DNA from: Margaritifera margaritifera | Lineage: Eukaryota; Mollusca; Bivalvia; Unionida; Margaritiferidae | Reading direction: 5' to 3' | Length of the DNA: 64,000 nucleotides | Assembly: GCA_029931535.1 (NCBI GenBank) | Contig: JAQPZY010001240.1 | Location: 920,001 to 984,000 of the forward strand | In this document: in pieces, positions 1-9,923 of the stretch | Numbering within the stretch: position 1 is the stretch's first letter | Layout: the number at the start of each line of letters is the position of its first letter | The notes under the pieces: model-generated | Database searches by the model: none | What the model was told of the DNA's origin: nothing | The model's input: only the letters and a program-made list of their open reading frames with translations | Translations under genes and position numbers: made by a program

Positions 1-879
1 CTGCATAATGGCAGTGTTCTGCCATCAATTCCAGTTGGTCATGCAGTCCATATGAAGAAAACCTATGAAAACATTAAACAACTTTTGAGGTGCATAAACT
101 GTGACCAACATCAGTGGCAGCTTTGTGGCGATTTCAAGGTTCTTGCTCTCTTGCTTGGTCTGCAGACTGGATACACAAAGTACTGCTGGTTTATCTGCGA
201 ATGGGATAGTCGTGCGAGAGATTCTCACTACATCAAGAGAGATTGGCCACTCAGACAGTCATTGGAGCCTGGGATAAAAAGTGTTAAGCATCCACCACTT
301 GTTGAATCAAGGAAGATTTTGTTACCACCCTTGCACATCAAGCTGGGTCTGATGAATAACTTTGTCAAGGCCATGGACAAAACACAAGCAGCTTTCAAGT
401 ACCTCCGTGGAAAATTTTCAAGGTTAAGTGAAGCTAAGATAAAGGAAGGTGTCTTTGTTGGTCCTCAGATTCGTGAACTTCTTCGAGATGATGCATTTCA
501 CTGTGCACTGCGTGGCAAGGAAAAGACGGCATGGAAAGCCTTCCAGTTAGTAGCAACAAATTTTCTCGGAAACAACAAGGCAGACAACTACAGGGAGTTG
601 GTGGAAAACCTCCTCAAGGCATACAAAAGCCTTGGTTGCAACATGTCACTAAAGATACATTTTTTGCACTCTCATCTAGATTTTTTTCCACCGAACTGCG
701 GAGCAGTGAACGACGAGCACGGCGAGCGATTTCACCAGGACATTGCAACAATGGAGAAACGCTATCAGGGCAAATGGAGCCCATCAATGCTTGCAGACTA
801 TTACTGGACAGTGACAAGAGATACTCCATTTAATGAATACAAAAGACAAGCCAAGGAGCGCCGAATAGACAATGAATAA
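1..879 (+). CDS. Transposon-type ORF, 5' end outside the window
   Basis: The reading frame is open from base 1 to the TAA at 877-879, so the Met at 52 is probably internal. The protein belongs to a family I know only as repeated, uncharacterised, transposon-linked ORFs of invertebrates. Visible hallmarks are 'LLPPLHIKLGLMNNFVKAMD' about 90 residues in, 'GPQIRELLRDDAF', and a C-terminal block with 'FFPPNCGAVNDEHGERFHQD', rich in Asp, Glu and His as in an RNase-H-like transposase core. No stop interrupts it. The last ~200 bp recur inverted at 1801-1997, which supports mobile origin. The exact role (transposase or accessory protein) is not established from sequence alone. Confidence 0.6.
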   Translation: MHNGSVLPSIPVGHAVHMKKTYENIKQLLRCINCDQHQWQLCGDFKVLALLLGLQTGYTKYCWFICEWDSRARDSHYIKRDWPLRQSLEPGIKSVKHPPLVESRKILLPPLHIKLGLMNNFVKAMDKTQAAFKYLRGKFSRLSEAKIKEGVFVGPQIRELLRDDAFHCALRGKEKTAWKAFQLVATNFLGNNKADNYRELVENLLKAYKSLGCNMSLKIHFLHSHLDFFPPNCGAVNDEHGERFHQDIATMEKRYQGKWSPSMLADYYWTVTRDTPFNEYKRQAKERRIDNE

Positions 880-1800
880 GGACTAAACTATGTACTTATA
901 TATACATAATAGTTTTTTGACTTTAGTTTCAATATTTTTTTATTTATATAACCCTTTTGCTGTTTTTTAAAGTGTTACATAAACAGGACAGGTGAAATAT
1001 TATCATGTAAAGCAACCATAAACACATGAAAAGACCTAGGTTTACAATTTATGATTAAAACTCTACTATGTACACAATATACATAGACGTAAAATATAAA
1101 AACTTAAATATCTTGGAAACAGTAGCCAATCAGTTGTTTTAATTGTTATATTTGAATTCAGCACATCAAAAGCCCTAATAAATAGAACATTTTATCTCTG
1201 AAGCAGATGACTTCGAAAAAATTGTAGACCAGTGTAATTAGGGATTCCCTTAACAAACGTGCTCAGATATGCTCGAGTCAGTGCTGGGGGGTGATAAGAA
1301 TCGCAACCGAAATTGATCGGTGCAATCTCTTCTTCCTAGGTAAATTCTGCAACCTGTACTTACAACATCATCTCCAAGCAAATATTTCCCATACGTATTC
1401 ACATGTATTATGATAGCACCCAATCTGTACAAACCGGTTTTATTTCAGACATTTGGAATTCACTTCAAACGTTTGAGTTTACAGATAACCTCATGAATTT
1501 TATTGTTCAATCAATTTTGTCTAACAAATTTCAGTGTAAACAATTGGTCAACATGTCTATATTTGAAAAGAAAAAGACTGGCGCTACAGAATGTGAATAG
1601 ACATCCTAATTATTTACGATTTCGACATCTACTCACGCAGATTCGCCTTTGCATTCTGCACTACACTACAAAGAATAATTGCAAACGTAAATCAACCAGG
1701 TTTATAGCGTCTCGATGTGAAAATGTTGTCAGCAGTATACCGAACTACCTCAGCATGTGGTCACATCATGTCCATTAACAAGGCGAGTTGCCAACGACTT
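880..1800. other. Spacer between inverted copies
   Basis: AT-rich sequence between the two arms of the inverted repeat. I see no coding exon, RNA gene or terminal repeat in it. Confidence 0.5.
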
Positions 1801-1997
1801 TATATAAGTACATAGTTTAGTCCTTATTCATTGTCTACTCGGCGCTTCTTGGCTTGTCTCTTGTATTCATTAAATGGAGCATCTCTTGTCACTGTCCAGT
1901 AATAGTCTGCAAGCATTAATGGGCTCCATTTGCCCTGATAGCGTTTCTCCATTGTTGCAATGTCCTGGTGAAATCGCTCGCCGTGCTCGTCGACTGA
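1801..1997 (-). pseudogene. Inverted partial copy of the ORF 3' end
   Basis: On the minus strand this repeats bases ~703-901: the final ~58 codons of the upstream ORF, its stop codon and ~20 bp beyond. I count about five mismatches by eye. Homology stops abruptly in the codons for the DEHGER motif. The two copies lie tail to tail about 900 bp apart, so a transcript through both could fold into a long hairpin. No further coding sequence of the family follows. Confidence 0.85.
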
Positions 1998-3625
1998 TGA
2001 TTAAAAGTTTTGCCAAGAAGCAAAGCGTTCCAGATCAGCTGGTAGAAACATATTTTGAACTTATACGACTTTATTTTAGGAAATAACGCCTTCATCATTA
2101 ATGAACCCGAATTGTAATGATAAGCTTCCTTGAGAGTATGTACTTATGACAGTCCGAACAAAGGCATTCTTTAGTGCAACCTTTCTTTACAAACTATCGA
2201 TCAAAGATAAATGATGGAAAAACGATAAATAAAAGTTAATCACCTTCCGGCAAGAATTTGACTACAATCCATGTCAGGCGTGTTTACCTGGATCAAAGAT
2301 CTTTGACGATTGTGTTCACAAGACCATACATAAAATGACTGCCCATCAGCCCTATGTTATCATTCCATCATTCACAGTTCTACAAGAACAAGAACAGACC
2401 TTTAGTTTTGATTTAAATCTCAGGTCACACACGGGTAGCATATGAGAATTTTTTTTTATAAATGGTGACAAACGGTGTTTTGAGTAAGTTGAATAGGAAG
2501 CGCTTTTAGGGTGCAAACTGAAAACATGTATATGCAATATTTGGGAACAAGAATTGAGAGAAACTTATTATTCGTCATTCACATCGATATTCCTGAATTT
2601 TTTAAAAAGTTTTTCAAACTATCAATCTAAGTGTACATTACTATGACAGATAAGTAGGAAATTCATACTGAAAAACAATCAGATATTAGGTCATCTTTGA
2701 CATAGTTAAAAGAACATGACGCAAATTTGGAGCAATTTTTCTATCGATCAATAACCGTCACAATTCTAAAGGATCATCCTTGCACAGATACACAGTCAAA
2801 CATATTTGAAAGCAGTTGCGTGTCATAGAAAGAATATCTAACTGCTTCATAGCAAGGCCAACTTAAATAACTGGCCTGTACAGAAATAAATGGAGTGTTT
2901 CTAAACACGTTGTCGCTATAACTGTAAAATCAGTTATGCATTTTTCTTCGTTACAATTTGCACGAAATTTGTTTGTTTTACCAGTATATCAATATTTCCC
3001 GTTGAGAGCAGTTGTTTAAATTTCACAACATTTGGTCTAATATATAAATAAGGTTTCAAAAATTTAGATCTTTTACTTGAAAAGAATGGACAGATTAAGA
3101 AATTATGGTATTCATCACCAGTATCGTATCACAAAGACGACATAAAAATGACACTTTCTATCGTAATATGGTATATTTTCCCAATGCCTTGCCACTACGG
3201 GGAGTTTGCCATATCTCGCTGAAAATCTGAGCAGAGGCAAATATCTATTGAGATAATAAGTAATTTTCAAACTTCAGGTCCTGTTTAAAAAAGGAAATAA
3301 TGCCTACCTTTGGATGAAGTTGTGACTTTTGCATTCCATTTTTGAGAGTACAAGCCATTCATTGTTTGGATGATTCTAGCTCTTGTAGCTTCGGGGTAAT
3401 TTATAGAATCCTAATGAAAGAGATCGATTCCTGCAACAGAGATCAAATATGTTTGACGCATTCAATCCATATATATCAGCTAATATGTGTGTTTTTGCAT
3501 CATTTACATTAAGGTGAATTATACTTTAGCTAGTCAAGTCCCCTGTATCAATAGCGCTAGAGATAGATCCCGATTTCCCATGAACATTAGTTGATACAAA
3601 ATGAATAAATACTGATATCAAAAGG
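1998..3625. other. AT-rich DNA without recognised features
   Basis: No convincing exon, repeat or element was seen. Short ORFs here have no recognisable motifs. Confidence 0.5.
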
Positions 3626-4913
3626 TAATGAAAAGATTACCAACATATACCATGTAAGTTGTACTGTCGTACACTAATGAAAAGATTAACAACATATACC
3701 ATATAGACTGTACTGTCTTACATTAATGAAACAAATACCGACATATACCATATAAACTCTACTGTCTTACACTAATGAAAAGATTACCGACATATACCAT
3801 ATAAACTCTACTGTCTTACACTAATGAAAAGATTGCCGACATATACCGTATAAACTCTACTGTCTTACACTAATGAAAAGATTGCCGACATATACCGTAT
3901 AAACTATACTGTCTTACACTAATGAAAAGATTACCGACATATACCGTATAAACTCTGCTCTCTTACACTAATGAGAAGATTAACAACATATAAAATATAA
4001 ACTCTACTGTCTTACACTAATGAAAAGATTACCGACATATACTGTATAAACTCTGCTGTCGTACACTAATGAAAAGATTACCAATATATACCATATAAAC
4101 TCTACTGTCTTACACTAATGAAAAGATTACCAATATATACCATTCAAACTGTACTATCTTACACTGATGAAAAGAATACCGACATATACCATACAAACTG
4201 TGCTGTCTTACGCTAATGAAAAGCTTACCGACATATACCATACAAACTCTACTGTCTTAGACTAATGAGAAGATTACCGACATATACCATACAAACTCTA
4301 CTATCTTACACTGATGAAAAGAATACCGACATATACCATACAAACTGTGCTGTCTTACGCTAATGAAAAGATTACCGAAAAGAATACCGACATATACCAT
4401 ACAAACTGTACTGTCGTACACTAATGAAAAGATTGCCGACATATACCATATAAAATCTACTGTCTTCACTAATGAAAAGATTACCATGCTATACTATACA
4501 AACTGTACTGTCTTACACTAATGAAAAGATTACCGACATATACCATATAAACTCTACTGTCTTACACTAATGAAAAGATTACTGACATATACCATATAAA
4601 CTCTACTGTCTTCACTAATGAAAAGATTACCATGATATACTATGCAAACTGTACTGTCTTACACTAATGAAAAGATCACCGACATATACCATACAAACTC
4701 TACTGTCTTACACTAATGAAAAGATTACTGACATATACCATATAAACTCTACTGTCTTCACTAATGAAAAGATTACCATGATATACTATACAAACTGTAC
4801 TGTCTTACACTAATGAAAAGATCACCGACATATACCATACAAACTCTACTGTCTTACACTAATGAAAAGATTACCGACATATACCATACAAACTCTACTG
4901 TCGTACACTAATG
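3626..4913 (+). repeat. 49-bp tandem array, about 26 copies
   Basis: A minisatellite with a 49-bp period. Each unit contains 'AATGAAAAGATTACCGACAT' followed by 'ATACCATAYAAACTSTACTG'. Units vary at a few fixed sites (ATACCATA or ATACCGTA; CTCTACTG, CTGTACTG or CTGTGCTG), and several units are shortened, including two with CTTCACTAATG. Short ORFs across it are by-products of the repeat. Confidence 0.95.
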
Positions 4914-5118
4914 TGCAAGTTTGAGGTCGTTAAGAATTTGTAATTAGTATCATGAACACTATATCTATTAACGGCGTCCATCACATATTCCTTCTAATCA
5001 TGTTTAAAAAGAAGTTTTAATCATAGTATATAACTGAACATACTTTAGATTCCTCTACCAGTAAAGGAAAACGAACGATGACAACTTTGTTATAAACAAA
5101 TCATAATTTCAATCAGCA

Positions 5119-5120
<2 letters not shown>

Positions 5121-5193
<73 letters not shown>
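5121..5193 (+). repeat. (CT)n microsatellite
   Basis: Perfect dinucleotide run of about 36 units. Confidence 0.98.
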
Positions 5194-5196
<3 letters not shown>

Positions 5197-6016
5197 CTAC
5201 ATAAATAATTGCTGTGAAGGGGTGGTTGGTGGTCCGAGTTAAATTGAGCTTGATATTTCCAAAACAGATAATACGAAAAAGCATCAGAAAATATTCAACT
5301 CTCAACGAACGATCAATATGGAAACAAAATTCTTTTTTTTTTTTTTTTTTAAAGCACGGCTCTGTTTACTTTTCACAGACAATCAGAAAATAATGTGAAT
5401 TAAATGCGGAAATGTTAGAACATTTCTTACGCATGTACAATTCACTGTGTATATCATATCAATCGTGGACATTGCAGAATTGATCATATTTTACAGGACT
5501 GATGAGGTCATGAAGCTTTAAAGTCGACTGCACACTATATAAATGACTGTAGTAAAAACATAACAGAAATTTGTAATTATATGATAATCCTTGAACACCC
5601 GCCTTTCATAATAAAGAATATGCCTTATTAAATCTACTACATTGTACATGTTTAGATGTCCGATACTATTTCTTTAAAAATCAACTAAGTTTACGCCCAA
5701 GCGACACGTCGATAAATGTGTTGACCATCAGTCGTGACAACCACAAATCTTATTTACGATGCACGTTTGAATATAAGAATGTATGCACCGCGGTATGCAT
5801 CACAACAACTACTATAACAATCCAATCTCACTGGGTCGATGGTGAATGATATATGTAAGTGGTTTCCCAAGGATTCGAATTTAAAAAAAAATAGAATCGG
5901 AGTAAGCGTATGGTAGCGTCATAAAATATCGCATGTAGTTATCATAAAAGTGCGAAAAAATCAATCAAATAGAAAAGAAAGTTCATGTATTTACAATATA
6001 TTTTTGTTTTCGTAAT

Positions 6017-6334
6017 TTATATTATGTTTTCATCCCAAAGTTTGTTGCAGTCCTTCAGTTTAATAATAGATATCTTTGTTTTCTTCACTACTCCATATCT
6101 CTTTGCTGTCACATTAGAGTTAAAGTCCTTAAGGGAAAGTCCTCCTGTGCTGATGGTAACAAGGTATTGGAGCACACTAAGTGACAGCTGTTCCAAACCA
6201 CAAGTTTTAAGAAAAAGTGCCATGCGAGGTGTAGGGCTTGGTGGGAAACATACAAACATATCGGCACTGGTGCATATTATATCGACGGGTTCAAAAGCCT
6301 CGCGGGCTGTAAAGACATCGTATCGGGAATGCAA
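6017..6334 (-). CDS. Orphan 105-aa ORF, unknown function
   Basis: Minus-strand ORF with no recognised domain. Its frame is also open upstream to a stop near 6365, so the start is uncertain. Composition looks protein-like rather than repeat-like, with an amphipathic Leu-rich stretch ('LEQLSLSVLQYLVTIST') and a basic C-terminal part ('AKRYGVVKKTKISIIKLKDC'). A minus-strand TATAAA at 6475-6480 lies about 140 bp upstream. No matching splice sites were assigned. It could be a small single-exon gene, a 3' exon or chance. The plus-strand ORF over the same bases looks less protein-like. Confidence 0.25.
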   Translation of the reverse strand: MHSRYDVFTAREAFEPVDIICTSADMFVCFPPSPTPRMALFLKTCGLEQLSLSVLQYLVTISTGGLSLKDFNSNVTAKRYGVVKKTKISIIKLKDCNKLWDENII

Positions 6335-6474
6335 CGAAAAATTTCGCCTGGGAGAACACTATTTGTAATTGATCTTGTCCAGAAAGAACAGCACGCCCGT
6401 GGGTGCGTAATGCCAATTGAAGTGATCCATCAAAAATCACCCATTTGGCAGTAATTATGTATCGAGGCGATCGG

Positions 6475-6480
6475 TTTATA
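6475..6480 (-). promoter_or_regulatory. Possible TATA box
   Basis: TATAAA on the minus strand inside a T-rich context, upstream of the orphan ORF ending at 6017. The motif is common in AT-rich DNA, so support is weak. Confidence 0.2.
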
Positions 6481-7290
6481 AAAAGTCGATCATGTTTACC
6501 TGTCTACCCATTATCAGCTAATTTACCCAGATTACATAGACACGTCAGCTAGTGTGACTTACTATCAATGAAAAATAAGAAAGTGTTCTAACTTTTGATA
6601 AGTCAAGAGTTAACAAAGACAAATACTATATGTTTGACTTATTATACATATTAACTCAGCTGATATGAGGCAGAGTCAATTTCGTAACAGAGTTGACATG
6701 TTCATATTAAACACATACTAAATTCATTTACCTTTCTACTAGAGTACATAGTCTTTAGTATGCAATAGGTTTTTGTGTCATTTACATTTTGTTCTATATG
6801 ACACGCATCCGCTTTTTTTTTTTTTTTAGACCTGAACTATGGAACATTCTGTTAAAACTATTTTTCTCCGTATTCTTCTTCTTCTTGTAATGAAATAATG
6901 TTCGCACGTAAATGTAATAAAATTTCTTTTTATCTCGGCTGTTATCTGTGTAGGTAAAACTTACTAACATGACATGACTCTGAGATTTTAAATACGGACC
7001 AGTTTTGTATTGAAGTAAAGTAACGGCCGCGTTACATACGCCTCGTATTAAAAGATATCAAACTATGGTTAATGGTGTATGCCACTAATCTAACTTGATT
7101 CTTCTTAGAAACTTTGAAAAATACTACAATGAAAGGGTTTTAAGAATATTTTCTTAAAGCGATTCATGATCTCAAACATGTCCGATTTGCATAATGGTCA
7201 GAATCTAATCTTCGAGGAGAATATTTTTGTAATAATCTCAACAAACATTTAGAGCGAGATTGATTGATTGAATTCATATTTGTTTATTTA

Positions 7291-7297
7291 TTCACAG
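7291..7297 (+). promoter_or_regulatory. Splice acceptor before the glycosyltransferase exon
   Basis: A pyrimidine-rich tract ends in 'TTCACAG' directly before GTAATGAAAG. It implies a 5'UTR intron, because the frame of the downstream Met is closed by a TGA at 7332-7334. Confidence 0.5.
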
Positions 7298-7361
7298 GTA
7301 ATGAAAGAGAAAATAGATATTACAACTCGAATGAGCCGAAATTCAATCTGGTGTCACTAGC

Positions 7362-9380
7362 ATGAGGAGAAACTTGCGAGTACTTCTGTACTTTGCATCA
7401 TGGATGGTTCTCGCTTTACTATGCATCATCTTAAACATCATGAACGTTGATTGGTCCAAGACCAGCATCGTAAATGGAGTCTTGATTGTATTGGTGTTAG
7501 GCGCTCTACAAAGCTCTGTTTTAGAATTTCCGGTCCAAACTATTGCAACGCTCCTTATTGGGGGTGGTCGAAGAGAAAATAAGAAGGCCAATGCTGACGG
7601 ATTGACGATAATGTTAAACTACAACCTTCTCGCAACCAGTGAAGATGATATCGACGAGTGTTTTGAGAAGATGTATGAAGCGTACATTGGCAATATTGGA
7701 CCAAACGTTTCTGCTGTCCTAGTGAGCGCAACAAGCGATAAAGAACTTAAAGATTACGAGTTAAAGTCACGAGACACCTACAGAACCATAATTTACAATG
7801 AATTGTTCCGTGATGGAGTATCGTTTTCGAAAGGAGATTACGAATCCATAGATCCATTTCGATTACAAAATGTTTGGCAGACATATGCAAATATAAATCC
7901 AACTGTCTTTATTCGTGAATACTTAAAAGATATATGTAACAAATATGCACGAGAGTTCATGGTCGTACATCGTGTAAGTCGTGTTCTTAGAAAGTGTGGT
8001 CAGTACCAAGACCTGATGTTGTTATCAGAAGGAGTATATGAAGCATACACTTACTGTGATCCCGAATATTACGGAAAAAGTGCTCGTCCTTACGGACAGC
8101 CTCTATTTCATGATTCTGAGGACGTTAATAATGTTTTTGAACGTAAATTTCATTACACACTCGTCCTTGATGCTGACAACGGGGTGCCAGCAGGAATAAT
8201 CCCAGAACTACTTAAGATAGCGGCAGCACATCCAGAAAGGGGAATAATTCAGCCATCAATAAAGCTGTATTGCAATCCAGACGACTCAATTTTCATGCAT
8301 TTAGAATATCTGAAACAAGGCATATATGAACCGATGACAAACGCTCTTACGGCTCTGTTGGCTCAGTCAGGATTCTATGGGAAGGGGTTGATACAAAATC
8401 GTTTGTACATTGAACGAGTCCTTGGCACCAAAGACAACTTGATTGAACGCGTTCCGGTGGACGTTCTCAGCCATGACACATTTGAGGCAGCCCTTTTGCA
8501 ACCTCTTTTTGTTGCCTCTCTTTACCTTCTGGAAGCGCCAAGCACTAACTACATCACCTGGAATATTCGCGAAAGGCGGTGGAATAGGGGTGAAGTTCTT
8601 CTCGCCATATATTTTTGGCCAAACACTTTTGGCAAGGCGATGAGATTCTTACAAAAAAAATTTCATGGAAAAAGCTTCAACAAAACTAAATTGAGAACAC
8701 CAAGTAAACTTGATTTTGTGAGTTCTTACATGGCTCATTCGGCCTTACGGCAAATGTTTATGAAACCTCTTCTTCTCTTGTACACCGCCCTTCACACCAA
8801 CATCCATCTTTATTATCCGTACCCCTCCATCATTATTGTCATGTTCATGCTGCTCGTCTTCCCAAAGTTTGCAACATGCAACAGGAACAACTACAAGGTC
8901 GTGCTTTTGGAGACAATAGCCTCAGTAATCCAATTCACGCCGGAGGCTGTGGTCGGTACAGTCCGTATTTTCCGGGCCTGGCTAGCCAATATCTCGCCAA
9001 ATGTCACATGGATTCCACAGAGGGCTGTGGAAGAAGATTTCAAAAACTCAAATCCTTTTGTTTCCAGTCTTAAACATCTATGGGGATATTCAGTGTTTGC
9101 CATAATAGTAAGCATTCTCGTCGGCCTATTTTTAGAAGCAGCGCTTCTTGTTGTATTCATGCTTGGGTGTTTATTCATACTTCCGTTATACACCGGATTT
9201 ACCTCCCTTTCCCCTAAGTTTATCAAATGCAGCTGTAGACGACAGCGACAGAAAATGTACAGAAAAAATATTATGGATGGACTTCACAAAATGTCAACAG
9301 TGGGAACTTATCGAAGCTTGGGTACTGTGACCGATAGTTCGCTTAAATATGACCCATTAATTTCCAAGGACTCCAACTAA
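7362..9380 (+). CDS. Membrane GT2 glycosyltransferase, OpgH/NdvB-like
   Basis: A 672-aa multi-pass membrane protein in one uninterrupted exon. Two hydrophobic segments lie at residues ~7-29 and ~37-66, and further ones at ~461-495 and ~580-615. The catalytic core has the processive GT2 signatures: 'LVLDAD' (Asp270, Asp272), 'VLSHDTFEAA' (His371-Asp372) and R-x-x-R-W within 'RERRW' (403-407). The spacing and the SHD motif resemble bacterial glucan synthases of the OpgH/NdvB kind more than animal chitin or hyaluronan synthases, which normally carry EDR and QRRRW. By family logic it would polymerise or transfer sugar from a nucleotide-sugar at a membrane; substrate and product are unknown. The start at 7362 is the first Met after an in-frame TGA. 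The upstream acceptor and downstream AATAAA support a eukaryotic transcript. Possible bacterial ancestry is inference. Confidence 0.8.
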   Translation: MRRNLRVLLYFASWMVLALLCIILNIMNVDWSKTSIVNGVLIVLVLGALQSSVLEFPVQTIATLLIGGGRRENKKANADGLTIMLNYNLLATSEDDIDECFEKMYEAYIGNIGPNVSAVLVSATSDKELKDYELKSRDTYRTIIYNELFRDGVSFSKGDYESIDPFRLQNVWQTYANINPTVFIREYLKDICNKYAREFMVVHRVSRVLRKCGQYQDLMLLSEGVYEAYTYCDPEYYGKSARPYGQPLFHDSEDVNNVFERKFHYTLVLDADNGVPAGIIPELLKIAAAHPERGIIQPSIKLYCNPDDSIFMHLEYLKQGIYEPMTNALTALLAQSGFYGKGLIQNRLYIERVLGTKDNLIERVPVDVLSHDTFEAALLQPLFVASLYLLEAPSTNYITWNIRERRWNRGEVLLAIYFWPNTFGKAMRFLQKKFHGKSFNKTKLRTPSKLDFVSSYMAHSALRQMFMKPLLLLYTALHTNIHLYYPYPSIIIVMFMLLVFPKFATCNRNNYKVVLLETIASVIQFTPEAVVGTVRIFRAWLANISPNVTWIPQRAVEEDFKNSNPFVSSLKHLWGYSVFAIIVSILVGLFLEAALLVVFMLGCLFILPLYTGFTSLSPKFIKCSCRRQRQKMYRKNIMDGLHKMSTVGTYRSLGTVTDSSLKYDPLISKDSN

Positions 9381-9407
9381 AAGGGTCATGTCGAGAATGG
9401 TTTTACA

Positions 9408-9413
9408 AATAAA
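9408..9413 (+). terminator. Poly(A) signal of the glycosyltransferase gene
   Basis: AATAAA 28 bp after the stop codon at 9380, giving a very short 3'UTR. Confidence 0.6.
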
Positions 9414-9685
9414 AAGAAACAATATATGTTCTTATCCCAAGTTGGACACTACAGGTTTAAAAACTGGGATGGAAAGCTTCAAAGGCACTGATTTCGGCAT
9501 ATTGTTATCGTAATGAAACTTCCCGATAATAATAAGCTTCAACTCTAACCGAATGTCAAGGCTACTCAAAGCAAGCGATCTGCTTTTACATCCCGTTATG
9601 AAATTAAAAATTTGGCTTGAACAACTAGTCAACAAATAGAGTCGAAATGACTGATGTAGAGATTAAACAATTGTTTAATTATATC

Positions 9686-9923
9686 TTGTTTTGTCAAGTC
9701 AGCATACTGTGTACATGAAAGACAAGCATATATAATTAATAGATTGTTTTGTCAAGTCAGCATACTGTGTACATGAAAGACAAGCATATATAATTAATAG
9801 ATTGTTTTGTCAAGTCAGCATACTGTGTACATGAAAGACAAGCATATATAATTAATAGATTGTTTTGTCAAGTCAGCATACTGTGTACATGAAATACAAG
9901 CATATATAATTAATAGATTGTTT
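9686..9923 (+). repeat. 58-bp tandem array, about 4 copies
   Basis: Near-identical 58-bp units, each containing 'AGTCAGCATACTGTGTACAT' and ending in 'ATATAATTAATAGATTG'. The anchor AGCATACTGT falls at 9701, 9759, 9817 and 9875. The few differences indicate recent expansion. Confidence 0.95.

Noticed and set aside
5090..5305. Arg-Glu repeat ORF on the minus strand
   Set aside because: Translation of a CT/GA microsatellite; the same applies at 28767-28997.
7362..9380. Bacterial contamination
   Set aside because: The gene sits in continuous AT-rich animal-type DNA with a splice acceptor and poly(A) signal, and no bacterial neighbours or ribosome-binding site.
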